Positions 1 through 8,799 of a DNA stretch of 48,568 nucleotides are shown piece by piece (position 1 is the first letter of the stretch; every line of letters starts with the position of its first letter). The DNA is from Deltaproteobacteria bacterium (lineage in GTDB: Bacteria > Myxococcota_A > UBA796 > UBA2385). Where the stretch lies: the NCBI GenBank assembly GCA_016792625.1, contig JAEUKK010000107.1, positions 1 to 48,568 on the forward strand, in the 5' to 3' direction. The position numbers and the translations under genes are program-made. Below the pieces are notes generated by a model. That model was given only the letters and a program-made list of their open reading frames with translations, ran no database searches and was not told the origin of the DNA.

Positions 1-1111
1 CGCGCGGAGGTGCCGGCGCGCGCGGGGGCTCGGGTGCCCGGGCGGGCGCGCGCGGGGGCTCGGGCGCGCGCGGGGGCTCAGGCGCCCGGGGCGGGTCCGG
101 CGGGCGGGGCGCGACACGCGGGGTCTCCGGCGCGCGGGGCATCGGACGGGGAGCCTCGGGCTCCTCCCCTCCCCCAATTGGGGCGGTCTTCCCGAGGAGC
201 TGCAGCTTGTCCTCGGCCCCGCCCCTCCTCCGCATGTGCTCGGCGACCGCGCCGCGGGCCCAGGCCTTGAGCCCCGCGCCGGTCATGCGGTCCGCGGCCT
301 CTTGCAGCAGGGCCTCGCACTCGCCGGCGCTCGGGCGGCGCTGGGGGGTCCAGCCCATCATCTGGCCGAGGATGGGCACGAGAGCGCCGTGGCTCTGGGC
401 GATCTGGGCGAGGCGCTGCTCGAGCCGGCGCTCATGGCCATCTTGGCGCACCTTGGGCTGGCCGAAGGGCACACCGGCCGCGGCCTGCCAGAGGCTGACG
501 CCGAGGCCATAGACGTCGGCGGCGGGCGAGACCTCGCCGGTGATGATGTACTCGGGCGCCATGTAGTTGAGCGTGCCGAGCATCAGCTGCCCGGTGCTGC
601 TCTCACGGGCGTCGAAGCGGGCGCGGGCGACGCCAAAGTCGAGCAGCTTCACCGAGCCGCTGGTGGTGACCATGATGTTCGCCGGCTTCACGTCGCGGTG
701 GATGACGTTGAGCGGGGCCGCGGTGGTGGGGTGGCGGGCGATGTGAGCCCGGTGCAGGCCGCCGGCTACGCCCGAGCCGAGCTCGGCCAGCGCGCGGGGC
801 GGCGGCGCGCCCCCATCCTCACAGAGGGACTCGAGGTCGGCGCCCTCGACGTACTCCATGACCACGGCGTCGAGGCCATCGACGGTGACCATATCGAGGA
901 CCTTGAGGATCGCGTCGTCCTGCAGCAGACCGAGCAGCCGGGCCTCGTCGCGGATGCGCGAGAGCAGCTGCTCCGCGTCGTCGGCGGGGCGACGATGGAG
1001 CACCTTCACCGCGACCTGGCGTCGAAAGCCTTGGCCGGAGCTCAGCTCTGCGAGGTAGACGGTGCCAAAGGCCCCAGAGCCGATGGTCCGCAAAAAGGTC
1101 AGCGCGCGCAT
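1..1111 (-). CDS. Eukaryotic-type Ser/Thr protein kinase (3' end beyond the left edge)
   Basis: A cytosolic Hanks-type kinase that would phosphorylate Ser/Thr on unknown partners. All core motifs are visible: Gly loop GSGAFGTV (residues 11-18), ATP-binding Lys in AVKV (K36), helix-C Glu (E56), catalytic loop HRDVKPAN (D140), DFG (D158) and an APE motif (185-187). After the kinase domain (about residue 270) the protein becomes a Pro/Arg/Ala tail with repeated PEPPRAP units, encoded by near-identical GC-rich repeats at about 17-79. The frame stays open to base 1, so the C terminus is missing here. The ATG at 1111 has only a weak AAGG upstream, but it sits just before the Gly loop as expected. 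It lies 86 bp downstream of yqgE in the same direction. Confident as a kinase; substrate unknown. Confidence 0.93.
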   Translation of the reverse strand, partial: MRALTFLRTIGSGAFGTVYLAELSSGQGFRRQVAVKVLHRRPADDAEQLLSRIRDEARLLGLLQDDAILKVLDMVTVDGLDAVVMEYVEGADLESLCEDGGAPPPRALAELGSGVAGGLHRAHIARHPTTAAPLNVIHRDVKPANIMVTTSGSVKLLDFGVARARFDARESSTGQLMLGTLNYMAPEYIITGEVSPAADVYGLGVSLWQAAAGVPFGQPKVRQDGHERRLEQRLAQIAQSHGALVPILGQMMGWTPQRRPSAGECEALLQEAADRMTGAGLKAWARGAVAEHMRRRGGAEDKLQLLGKTAPIGGGEEPEAPRPMPRAPETPRVAPRPPDPPRAPEPPRAPEPPRAPARAPEPPRAPAPPR

Positions 1112-1197
1112 GGGGCCGGACCTTATCACAGGGTCGCCGGGCGACGGGCAGCCGAAGGAGGCCGCCCTGGCCACCCCCGCGCGCGCTGCGGTGCGCC

Positions 1198-1734
1198 TTA
1201 GGCGTCGATGGGGCGCATGAACAGCAGCTCGGGGCTGAGACCCAGCAAGGCCAAGGCGGCCTCGTAGCGCCCGCCCCGCGGCGTCTCGAGCACGACGCGG
1301 TGGTCGATGTCGGCGAAGAGCCAGCTGCCCTCGTCGAGCTCGGCCTCGAGCTGGCCAGGGCCCCACCCGGCGTAGCCGAGCAGCAGGTCAAAGTCGGCGC
1401 CGTCGGTGACCAAGCGCGCGAGGCGCTCGGCGCTCGGCGAGACCGCGACCTGGTCATCGAGGGCCCAGCCCTCGTGGGCGCCGACCTCGCCGCGCCAGAT
1501 GACGAAGCCGACGCCGTCGCCGACCGGGCCACCCCAGCCGGTGAGCGCAGGGAAGGGCTGCTCGACCTCAATCTCGAGGCGGGCGAGCACCTCGTCGACC
1601 CGCACCGCCCCCTCGCGCGTGAGCACGAGCCCCAGCGCCCCCTGCTCGTCGTGGTGGCAGAGCAGCACGACGGTGTGGTGGAAGTTCGGGTCGCGCAGCT
1701 GAGGCGAAGCGATGAGCAGGCCGCGGAGCGCCAT
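1198..1734 (-). CDS. yqgE: YqgE/AlgH family protein (DUF179)
   Basis: A 178-residue protein of the YqgE/AlgH family, whose biochemical role is not established. Recognisable signatures are the N-terminal RGxLLIASPxLxDPNFxxTVVLLCxH segment, a GLVLT strand, GGPV near residue 69, and the GYAGWGxGQLExEL segment in the C-terminal half. Length matches the family (about 180-190). The ATG at 1734 lies 3 bp after the clpX stop codon, so the two are almost certainly co-transcribed. Pairing with an ATP-dependent unfoldase gene is suggestive but proves no shared function. Confidence 0.93.
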   Translation of the reverse strand: MALRGLLIASPQLRDPNFHHTVVLLCHHDEQGALGLVLTREGAVRVDEVLARLEIEVEQPFPALTGWGGPVGDGVGFVIWRGEVGAHEGWALDDQVAVSPSAERLARLVTDGADFDLLLGYAGWGPGQLEAELDEGSWLFADIDHRVVLETPRGGRYEAALALLGLSPELLFMRPIDA

Positions 1735-1737
1735 GGA

Positions 1738-3009
1738 CTACCCCGGGACCCCGTACTCGCGGGCTGGCTCGATCTGCGGCTGGGCCCCCGAGGTGATCAC
1801 CTCTTCGGTGATGACGACCTCGCGGATGTTCTCCTCAGAGGGGACCTCGTACATGATGTCGAGCATCACGGTCTCGAGGATGGTGCGCAGGCCGCGGGCG
1901 CCGGTCTTGCGCTCGGCCGCCCGCTTGGCCACCGCCCGAAGCGCGCCATCGGTGAAGCTGAGCTTGACCTTCTCGAACTTGAACAACTTCTGGTACTGCC
2001 GCACGATGCTGTTCTTGGGCTCTTGCAGGATGCGGACGAAGTCTTCCTCGACCAAATCATCCATGATCGCGAGCACGGGCAAGCGGCCCACGAACTCGGG
2101 GATGAGGCCGAAGCGGTCGAGATCTTCGGGCGTGGTGCGCGAGAGCAGCCGGCGCTTGTCATCGACCTTGTCTTCTTGGCCATCTTCGCCCGGCTTGAGG
2201 AAGCCGACCTTCTTCTTGCCCAGGCGCTGCTCGATGATCTTGCCCAGGCCCTCGAAGCTGCCGCCGACGATGAACAGGATGTTGCTCGTGTCGACCTGGA
2301 TGAACTCTTGGTTGGGCAGGCGCTTGTTGCCCCGCACCTGGATGTTCGCGTGCGTGCCCTCGACGATCTTGAGCAGAGCCTGCTGCACGCCCTCGCCCGA
2401 CACGTCGCGCGAGACCGACGAGGTGAAGCTCTTTTTGGCCAGCTTGTCGACCTCGTCGATGTAGACAATGCCGCGCTGGGTGCGCTCGAGGTTGCTGCCC
2501 GCAGCTTGGTACAGGTTCAAAATGATGTTCTCGACGTCTTCGCCGACGTAGCCCGCCTCGGTCAGCGTCGTCGCGTCGGCGATGACGAAGGGCACGTCGA
2601 GGAAACGTGCGAGGGTCTGCGCCATCAAGGTCTTGCCGGTGCCCGTGGGCCCGATGAGCAGCACGTTCGACTTCTGAATCTCGATGTCGTCGGTCTTGCC
2701 CTCGCCCTTCTGGTTGGCCTCGAGGCGCTTGTAGTGGTTGTAGACGGCCACCGCGATCTTGCGCTTGGCTGCGTCTTGGCCGACCACGTACTGATCAAGG
2801 TAGCTCTTGATCTTGGCGGGAGGCGGGACCTTCTGTTGGCCCCAGGCCAAGGGCTTCGGCTGGTTGTTCTCGCGGATGATGTCCAGGCAGAGCCGGATGC
2901 ACTCTGAGCAGATGAACACGTTGGGCCCGGCGATGATCTTGTCCACCTCCCGCTGCGGCTTGTGGCAGAAGGAGCAGGCGAGGCCCGAGGGGGTGCTGTA
3001 CTTGGGCAT
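1738..3009 (-). CDS. clpX: ATP-dependent Clp protease ATP-binding subunit ClpX
   Basis: AAA+ unfoldase that feeds substrates to ClpP in the cytosol. The N-terminal zinc-binding domain has the four cysteines C12, C15, C34 and C37. Walker A is GPTGTGKT (residues 120-127), followed by the GYVGEDVEN pore-loop region and Walker [10 protein letters not shown]. At 423 residues it has normal length. I place the start at the ATG at 3009 (MPKYSTPSG) because the zinc domain begins directly after it; the frame stays open further upstream, but that stretch is low-complexity and unlike ClpX. No clpP is visible in the window. It is divergent from the DnaJ-type gene across a 299-bp intergenic region and is followed by yqgE. 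Confidence 0.97.
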   Translation of the reverse strand: MPKYSTPSGLACSFCHKPQREVDKIIAGPNVFICSECIRLCLDIIRENNQPKPLAWGQQKVPPPAKIKSYLDQYVVGQDAAKRKIAVAVYNHYKRLEANQKGEGKTDDIEIQKSNVLLIGPTGTGKTLMAQTLARFLDVPFVIADATTLTEAGYVGEDVENIILNLYQAAGSNLERTQRGIVYIDEVDKLAKKSFTSSVSRDVSGEGVQQALLKIVEGTHANIQVRGNKRLPNQEFIQVDTSNILFIVGGSFEGLGKIIEQRLGKKKVGFLKPGEDGQEDKVDDKRRLLSRTTPEDLDRFGLIPEFVGRLPVLAIMDDLVEEDFVRILQEPKNSIVRQYQKLFKFEKVKLSFTDGALRAVAKRAAERKTGARGLRTILETVMLDIMYEVPSEENIREVVITEEVITSGAQPQIEPAREYGVPG

Positions 3010-3308
3010 GGAGTCCGGCCGATGCGGGGCGGTGGGGAGCGGGCCCGCCCACCCCACGCCGCGCGCGGAGGGGAAGCGGGGCTGGCCGCCCGAAGGTACG
3101 GCCACGCGCGGCCGAGGTTGAGGCAGGGGCTCGGCGCAGCGCGGGCGTGGCAGACCGCCTAACGGGGCGCGGGCCCGAGGGCAGCCGCCGGCGGTGCTGA
3201 CCCGCGGGCTCCCGTGCGGTATCCTCCCCCTCGGGGCGCACGGGCTGGAGCTGGCCGGCGGGCTCCCCCGGCCTGTCCCCAGGCCCGCCCTCACCGTCCG
3301 AGGTCTCC
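3010..3308. promoter_or_regulatory. Divergent intergenic region between clpX and the DnaJ-type gene, with a candidate plus-strand promoter
   Basis: No gene is visible in these 299 bp. On the plus strand CTGACC (3197-3202) is followed after 17 bp by TATCCT (3220-3225), each 4/6 to the sigma-70 consensus. This would place a start site near 3232, about 77 nt before the GTG of the DnaJ-type gene. I see no HrcA/CIRCE-like inverted repeat. A minus-strand promoter for clpX must also lie here but I cannot pick one out. Confidence 0.4.
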
Positions 3309-4589
3309 GTGTCGTCTGGCAGCGCCTCCTCCATCCCCTACATCGGCGACCACTACGACACGCTCGGCCTGACCCGCGAGGCGACGCCCGAGGAGGTCAA
3401 AAAGGCCTACCGAAAGCTGGCCCGCGAGTGCCACCCCGACGTGGCTGGCGACGACCCCGAGGCCGCGCGCCGCTTCAACCGCATTCAGCAAGCCTATGAG
3501 ATCCTGAGCGACCCTGACCAGCGTCGGGCCTACGACACCGAGGGCCAGCGCCGCGGCCCGCCCCGCTCCCGGTGGACGGACGAGGGCTACCGCATGCCCG
3601 GCGGGCTCTACGTGCGCCCCGACGGCAGCAGCAGCAACGCGGGGGACGGCGCCAAGCGCAGGCCGCGGCGCGGCGCGACCGACCCTGCCAACAACATCGA
3701 CCTGGAAGACATCTTCGGCGATTTTGGCATGGGGAGCGGCAAGGCCGAGCCGCCCAAGGCCCGCCCGGCGCCCGGCCGCCCGCCCGCGGGTGGGCGCGAG
3801 AGCGTCTTCCCTGGTGGCACCGGCGCCTTCGCCGACGCCGACGGCTACATGGGCGATCTGGGGCGCGGCGGCGGCGGTGGCCCGCGGGTCGACAACCGCG
3901 GCACCTACGGGGCGCGCGGCGCTGATGGCGCCCGGGTCGGCAGCCCGGGCCGCGACATCCAGCTCACCGTCGACATCTCCGGCCAGGTCGCCCGTGCGGG
4001 CGGGGTCATCACGCTCGAGTACCCGCGCCTTCGCCTGAGCGAAGATGGCCGCGTGGTCAGCCGCTACGAGGAGCTCTACGACCTGCGCGTGCCGCCCGGC
4101 GTCCGCACCGGGCAGGAGCTGCGGGTGCCCCGCATGGGCGACGCGGGCACCGATGGCACCACCGGCGATCTGGTGTGCGCGCTGCGGGTCTCGCCCGAGG
4201 CCGGCCGCGCGCCGGGCAGCATGTCGGGAGAGGGCGTCTATGGCCAAGGCCCGACGGGGCGCAGCCCGGGCCGGGCCACGCCGCCACCGCCCGCGCCGCC
4301 GCCCGCAGAAGACCCGACCGCAGCGGCTGTAGACGTCCCGATCACCGTGGTGGAGGCCATCCTCGGCGGGCGCATCGAGGTCGACACCCCCGCGGGCCGC
4401 GTGCGCTTGGCCATCCCCGCCGGAACGAACAGCGGCAAGCGCCTGCGCCTGCGCGGCAAGGGCGCGGGTGGTGCCGACCTCTACGTGGTGCTCCAGATCG
4501 TCGTGCCCAAGGACCTTGACGCCGAGAGCCGCGCGCTCATCGAGCGCTTCGCCGAGCTGAACCCCGACGACCCACGCGCGACCAGCTGA
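3309..4589 (+). CDS. DnaJ/CbpA-type J-domain co-chaperone without zinc finger
   Basis: A 426-residue Hsp40 that should stimulate DnaK ATPase and present substrates. The J domain occupies about residues 14-80, with the HPD motif in [10 protein letters not shown] and a C-terminal [19 protein letters not shown] Gly/Pro/Arg-rich low-complexity linker follows (about 80-215), then two C-terminal beta-sandwich substrate domains; the second includes [10 protein letters not shown] and [17 protein letters not shown]. The CxxCxGxG zinc-finger repeats of classical DnaJ are absent, so it is class B. The start is a GTG at 3309. It is convergent with lon, with a shared hairpin terminator between them. Neighbouring clpX and lon suggest a protein-quality-control neighbourhood. 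Confidence 0.92.
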   Translation: MSSGSASSIPYIGDHYDTLGLTREATPEEVKKAYRKLARECHPDVAGDDPEAARRFNRIQQAYEILSDPDQRRAYDTEGQRRGPPRSRWTDEGYRMPGGLYVRPDGSSSNAGDGAKRRPRRGATDPANNIDLEDIFGDFGMGSGKAEPPKARPAPGRPPAGGRESVFPGGTGAFADADGYMGDLGRGGGGGPRVDNRGTYGARGADGARVGSPGRDIQLTVDISGQVARAGGVITLEYPRLRLSEDGRVVSRYEELYDLRVPPGVRTGQELRVPRMGDAGTDGTTGDLVCALRVSPEAGRAPGSMSGEGVYGQGPTGRSPGRATPPPPAPPPAEDPTAAAVDVPITVVEAILGGRIEVDTPAGRVRLAIPAGTNSGKRLRLRGKGAGGADLYVVLQIVVPKDLDAESRALIERFAELNPDDPRATS

Positions 4590-4624
4590 GCGCGAGGGCC
4601 TGAGCGCGCCGCGCGAACAACAGC

Positions 4625-4655
4625 GGCCCGCGCAGTATTTTGGACCTGCGCGGCC
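4625..4655. terminator. Bidirectional hairpin between the DnaJ-type gene and lon
   Basis: GGCC(C)GCGCAG pairs with CTGCGCGGCC around a 10-nt loop (4636-4645), giving a 10-bp GC-rich stem with a single bulged C. It sits between two convergent genes and could stop transcription from both sides. There is no clear U-tract, so efficiency is uncertain. Confidence 0.55.
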
Positions 4656-4712
4656 ACATTAGGACCGGGGCGGAACAGCAGCAGGGCGGCAAGGGGACCG
4701 GAGCGGAGCGGC

Positions 4713-7037
4713 TCAGCCTTCGACCGCCGGCTCGAGGCTCAGGGCCAGCACCTGATCGACGTCTTCGACGAAGTGGAAGGTGAGCTCGTCGCGCACCTCG
4801 GCGGCGAGATCAACCAGATCGTTCTCGTTGAGCTTCGGCAGGATGACCTCGCGCACGCCCGCCCGGCGGGCGGCGAGCACCTTCTCTTTCACCCCACCCA
4901 CCGGCAGAACCTTGCCGCGCAGGGTGATCTCGCCGGTCATCGCCACGTAGGAGCGGGCGGGCCGGCCGGTCATCAGGCCGGTGAGCGCGGTGAGCATGGC
5001 CACGCCGGCAGACGGCCCGTCTTTGGGGACGGCGCCGGCGGGCACGTGCAGGTGCATCGCCCGCTCGCGCCAAGCGCTGGGCTGCACGCCGAGGCGCGCC
5101 GCGCGGGTCTTGATGATGCTGAGCGCCGCTTCGGCCGACTCTTTCATCACGCTGCCGAGCTGGCCGGTGACCTGCAGGCCGCCCTTCTCGTCGGCCCAGG
5201 ACGTGACCTCAATGAACAAGATGTCGCCGCCAGAGGGCGTCCAGGCGAGGCCGATGGCGATGCCCGGCTGGTCGACCCGCTCGGCCAGCTCGACGAAGTG
5301 GCGCGGCGGGCCGAGCAGCCCGCGCACGCCGTCGGCGTCGGGCACCACGAGGTCTTTGCTGCCGCCCTCGACGATGCGCCGGGCCGCCTTGCGGTGCAGC
5401 GCGGCGAGGCGCTGCTCGAGCCGGCGCACGCCAGCCTCGCGGGTATAGGCCTCAATGACGTGCTGGACGGCGGGTTCGGCGAGCTTGAACCAGCCCTCTT
5501 CGAGGCCGTGGGCCTCGCGCAGGCGGGGCAGCAGGTGGTCTTCGGCGATGCGCAGCTTCTCTTCGAGCGTGTAGCCGGGGATCTCGGTCAGCTCGAGGCG
5601 GTCGATGAGCGCGTCGGGGATGGGGTCGGCCTCGTTCGCCGTGCAGATGAACAACACCTGCGAGAGGTCGAGCGGGATGTCGAGGTAATGATCGACAAAC
5701 GCGTTGTTCTGCTCGGGATCGAGCACCTCGAGCAAGGCCGCCGCGGGGTCGCCGCGGAAGTCTTTGCCCATCTTGTCAATCTCATCGAGCACGATGACCG
5801 GGTTCTTGGTGCCCGCGCGCTTGAGCGCGTGCGCGATGCGCCCAGGCAGCGCGCCCACGTAGGTGCGCCGGTGGCCGCGGACCTCGGCCTCGTCGTGCAC
5901 GCCGCCCAGCGAGATGCGCTGGAATTCGCGCCCCAGCGCCTTGGCCACGCTGCGCCCGAGCGAGGTCTTGCCGACGCCCGGCGGGCCGACAAAGCAGAGC
6001 ACCGGGCCCTTGCCGTCGGGCTTGAGCATGCGGACGGCGAGGTACTCGAGGATGCGGTCTTTGACCTTCTCGAGGCCAAAGTGGTCGGCGTCGAGCACAG
6101 CTTTGGCGCCCGGCAGATCATGGCGGTCTTCGCTGGACTTGGACCAAGGGATGGCCGCGAGCCACTCAAGCCAAGTGCGGATGACCGTGTACTCGGCGGC
6201 GTCGCTGTGCATGCGGCGGAGGCGTTCGAGCTCGCGCAGGGCCTCGGCCAAGCCAGCCTCGGTCATGCCAGCGGCGCGGAGCTTCTCTTCAAGCACGGCG
6301 TCGTCGTCGCGCAGCTCGGGCGCTTCACCCAGCTCTTTGCGCAGGCCGCGGATCTGCTCACGCAGGTAGAACTCTTTCTGTTGTTTATCGAGGGTGGTCT
6401 GGACCTTCTTCTCGATGTCGACCTTGAGATCACGCAGCACGCGCTCGCGCTCGAGGCCCTCAAGGGCGCGCAGCAGGCGCGAGTCGACCTCGGCGTCTTC
6501 GAGCCAGCGCACCTTCTCGTCAAAGGGCAAGGTCAGCGCGCTGCAGATCTGGTCGGCCAGGGCGGCCGGGCCGAGCTGCAGGTCGGCGAGGCGGGCCAAA
6601 GCGGGGTGCGAGGGCTGCGGCGTGGTGAGGAAGTCGCTGAGCGCGGTCTTCAGGCGCGCGGCGAGCAGCTCGACCTTCTGCCGGTCGCGGACGTTCTCGA
6701 CGATCGGGCGCGCTTGGCCGCTCAGCCCGCCATCGTCGTCGGCGCGCACGTTCTGGACCTGGGCCCGGCTGACCCCCTCAAGCAGCACCCGGGCCGTGCC
6801 ATCGCCCAGCCGCACGCAGCGCAGCACCGTGGTGAGGCAGCCCACCGCGCCGAGGTCTTCGGGGATCGGCTCATCGATGCCCGGGTCGCGCTGGGGAACC
6901 ACCAGCAGCGGCGTATTGGCCTCAAGGCACTGCTCGACCGCGGCGACGGCAGAGAGGCGGAGGAGGAGCTGACGGGCGACGGTGCCAGGGAGGACGATGA
7001 AGTCTTTGACCGGCAGGATGGGGAGCAGTGCGCGCAT
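4713..7037 (-). CDS. lon: ATP-dependent protease Lon
   Basis: A 774-residue cytosolic AAA+ serine protease of typical bacterial Lon length. It has the N-terminal LON substrate domain (LPILPVKDFIVLPGT at the start), a coiled-coil region (about 190-280), and the AAA+ module with Walker A GPPGVGKTS and the Walker-B region VIVLDEIDKM. The C-terminal protease domain carries the catalytic dyad S676 (in KDGPSAG) and K719 (in GGVKEKV), 43 residues apart as in E. coli Lon. The ATG at 7037 begins the canonical N terminus. It is transcribed divergently from the AGCS symporter across a region rich in CAGCGAC/GTCGCTG dyads. No missing residues seen. Confidence 0.97.
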   Translation of the reverse strand: MRALLPILPVKDFIVLPGTVARQLLLRLSAVAAVEQCLEANTPLLVVPQRDPGIDEPIPEDLGAVGCLTTVLRCVRLGDGTARVLLEGVSRAQVQNVRADDDGGLSGQARPIVENVRDRQKVELLAARLKTALSDFLTTPQPSHPALARLADLQLGPAALADQICSALTLPFDEKVRWLEDAEVDSRLLRALEGLERERVLRDLKVDIEKKVQTTLDKQQKEFYLREQIRGLRKELGEAPELRDDDAVLEEKLRAAGMTEAGLAEALRELERLRRMHSDAAEYTVIRTWLEWLAAIPWSKSSEDRHDLPGAKAVLDADHFGLEKVKDRILEYLAVRMLKPDGKGPVLCFVGPPGVGKTSLGRSVAKALGREFQRISLGGVHDEAEVRGHRRTYVGALPGRIAHALKRAGTKNPVIVLDEIDKMGKDFRGDPAAALLEVLDPEQNNAFVDHYLDIPLDLSQVLFICTANEADPIPDALIDRLELTEIPGYTLEEKLRIAEDHLLPRLREAHGLEEGWFKLAEPAVQHVIEAYTREAGVRRLEQRLAALHRKAARRIVEGGSKDLVVPDADGVRGLLGPPRHFVELAERVDQPGIAIGLAWTPSGGDILFIEVTSWADEKGGLQVTGQLGSVMKESAEAALSIIKTRAARLGVQPSAWRERAMHLHVPAGAVPKDGPSAGVAMLTALTGLMTGRPARSYVAMTGEITLRGKVLPVGGVKEKVLAARRAGVREVILPKLNENDLVDLAAEVRDELTFHFVEDVDQVLALSLEPAVEG

Positions 7038-7101
7038 GGCGGCCCCCGTAGCGCGCCCTCTCCCGACTGCCTACCTGAACAGGCCGCGAGGCGAAGCCAA
7101 C

Positions 7102-7151
7102 GTCGCTGACGCCACTCTCAGCGACAAGCACCGACAGCGACCCGGTCGCTG
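7102..7151. promoter_or_regulatory. Two adjacent dyads built from one heptamer in the lon/symporter divergent region
   Basis: GTCGCTGA (7102-7109) pairs exactly with TCAGCGAC (7118-7125), and CAGCGAC (7135-7141) pairs with GTCGCTG (7145-7151). Four copies of the same heptamer in alternating orientation within 50 bp upstream of both divergent genes suggests a regulator-binding site or RNA hairpins in the symporter leader. Which regulator is unknown. Confidence 0.45.
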
Positions 7152-7216
7152 CTATGGTCCGCCGCCGCGCTCCATCCCCGCGCGCCCTCCCGCACCCGCG
7201 GGCACGGAGAGCCGAG

Positions 7217-8728
7217 ATGCGTCCTCGATCCTTCCCCCTGGCGGCCCTCGCCGTGGCGGCCCTCGCGCCCGCAGCCGCCTGGGCTGGCGACGAGCCCAGC
7301 CTGATCCAGCAGCTAGACCAGCGCTTCGGCGAGCTGGTGGTCGCGCCCCTGGCCAAAGTGCTGTTCTTTGACTTGGTATTTTGGGACGACACCCTGAACG
7401 TGCCCATCGTGGTCGCCTGGCTGGTCTTCGGCGCCATCTTCTTCACGCTGCGCATGGGCTTCATCAGCCTGCGGGGCTTCAAGCACGCGATCGACGTCAC
7501 CCGCGGCCTCTACGACCATGCGGGCGACGTGGGTGAGATCAGCCACTTCAAAGCCCTGTCCAGCGCGCTCTCGGCGACGGTGGGCCTCGGGAACATCGCA
7601 GGCGTCGCCATCGCGGTGAAGGTCGGCGGCCCCGGCGCCATCCCGTGGATGGTCATCGCGGGCCTTCTCGGCATGTCGTCGAAGTTCACCGAGTGCACGC
7701 TGGGCGTGCTCTACCGAACCGTCGACGCCAACGGCCATGTCAGCGGCGGACCGATGCAGTACCTCTCGCGCGGCTTGGCCGAGAAGGGCATGTCGGGCCT
7801 CGGAAAGGGCCTCGCGGTGCTGTTCGCGCTGATGTGCATCGGCGGCAGCTTCGGCGGCGGCAACATGTTCCAAGGCAACCAAAGTTACGGGGCGGTCGCC
7901 CAAGCCATCCCCGTCCTGGCCGACCACCCTGGCGCCTATGGTGCGCTGCTCGCCGTCCTCGTCGGGGCGGTCATCCTCGGCGGCATCAAGCGCATCGCCG
8001 ACGTGGCGGGCTTCATCGTCCCGCTCATGTGCGGGATCTACGTACTGGCGGCCCTCTGGGTGCTGCTGGTCAATGCCAGCAACATCCCCGCTGCCTTCGG
8101 CGCGATGCTCAGCGGCGCTTTCTCGCCCGCCGCGGGCATCGGCGGTCTGATCGGCGCGGCCATCCAGGGCTTTCGGCGGGCGGCCTTCTCGAACGAAGCG
8201 GGCATCGGCAGCGCGAGCATCGCCCACAGCGCCGCGGCGACCAACGAGCCGGTGAGCGAGGGCATCGTGGCCTTGCTCGAGCCCTTCATCGACACGGTCA
8301 TCATTTGCACGATGACCGGGCTGGTGGTGGTGGTGACCGGCGCCTACCAGAGCGACGCGGGCGACGGCGTGCTCATGACCTCGGCCGCCTTCTCCACCGC
8401 GCTGCCTTGGTTCCCGCTGGTCCTCACCTTCACGGTGTTCTTGTTCGCGTTCTCCACGATGATCTCGTGGAGCTACTATGGCGAGCGCTGCGCGACCTGG
8501 CTCTTTGGGACCAAGGCCAGCCTGCCCTACAAGCTGCTCTTTGTGTTCTTCACCTGGCTGGGTTGTGTGCTCAACGTGGCCAACGTGGTCGAATTCTCCG
8601 ACCTGATGGTGCTGGGCATGGCCTTCCCCAACATCCTCGGTCTGCTGCTGCTCAGCGGAACCGTCCGCGAGAAGCTAGACGACTACTGGGGCCGCCTGCA
8701 GAGCGGGGCCATCCGCCGCAGCCGCTGA
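7217..8728 (+). CDS. Sodium:alanine/glycine symporter (AGCS family)
   Basis: A 503-residue inner-membrane amino-acid:Na+ symporter with about ten hydrophobic segments. Family signatures are SATVGLGNIAGVA, GGPGAIPWM, GSFGGGNMFQGNQ, and NEAGIGSASIAHSAAATNEP near the middle. The N terminus (MRPRSFPLAALAVAALAPAA followed by AWAGD) looks like a cleavable signal peptide, which is extra relative to many members. I choose the ATG at 7217 because GGAG at 7206-7209 is ideally spaced and it starts at the signal peptide; the frame also contains an upstream ATG at 7154 that would add 21 Arg-rich residues. Substrate is inferred from the family (alanine or glycine). A 9-bp-stem terminator follows. Confidence 0.93.
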   Translation: MRPRSFPLAALAVAALAPAAAWAGDEPSLIQQLDQRFGELVVAPLAKVLFFDLVFWDDTLNVPIVVAWLVFGAIFFTLRMGFISLRGFKHAIDVTRGLYDHAGDVGEISHFKALSSALSATVGLGNIAGVAIAVKVGGPGAIPWMVIAGLLGMSSKFTECTLGVLYRTVDANGHVSGGPMQYLSRGLAEKGMSGLGKGLAVLFALMCIGGSFGGGNMFQGNQSYGAVAQAIPVLADHPGAYGALLAVLVGAVILGGIKRIADVAGFIVPLMCGIYVLAALWVLLVNASNIPAAFGAMLSGAFSPAAGIGGLIGAAIQGFRRAAFSNEAGIGSASIAHSAAATNEPVSEGIVALLEPFIDTVIICTMTGLVVVVTGAYQSDAGDGVLMTSAAFSTALPWFPLVLTFTVFLFAFSTMISWSYYGERCATWLFGTKASLPYKLLFVFFTWLGCVLNVANVVEFSDLMVLGMAFPNILGLLLLSGTVREKLDDYWGRLQSGAIRRSR

Positions 8729-8738
8729 GGCGCCGCGC

Positions 8739-8765
8739 CGCTGGACGGGCGCGTCTCGTCCAGCG
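8739..8765. terminator. Perfect 9-bp hairpin between convergent genes
   Basis: CGCTGGACG (8739-8747) and CGTCCAGCG (8757-8765) form a perfect stem with a 9-nt loop, 10 bp after the symporter stop and 35 bp beyond the end of the convergent ATPase gene. It is probably a bidirectional terminator, without a U-tract. Confidence 0.6.
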
Positions 8766-8799
8766 CCGACCGGTCGCGGGGCGCGCGGGGCCGGGCCGG

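Noticed and set aside
1..160. A GC-rich direct repeat at the left edge as a mobile or CRISPR-like repeat
   Set aside because: The repeats encode in-frame PEPPRAP units of the kinase tail and have no spacers or nearby cas genes.
3010..3294. A longer ClpX reading through 3010-3294
   Set aside because: The added 95 residues are low-complexity Pro/Arg and ClpX normally starts just before the zinc-binding cysteines.
4773..7109. A 778-codon open frame antisense to lon
   Set aside because: It is a mirror of the real lon frame caused by GC-rich third positions. The product has no recognisable domain while the lon strand has every expected motif.
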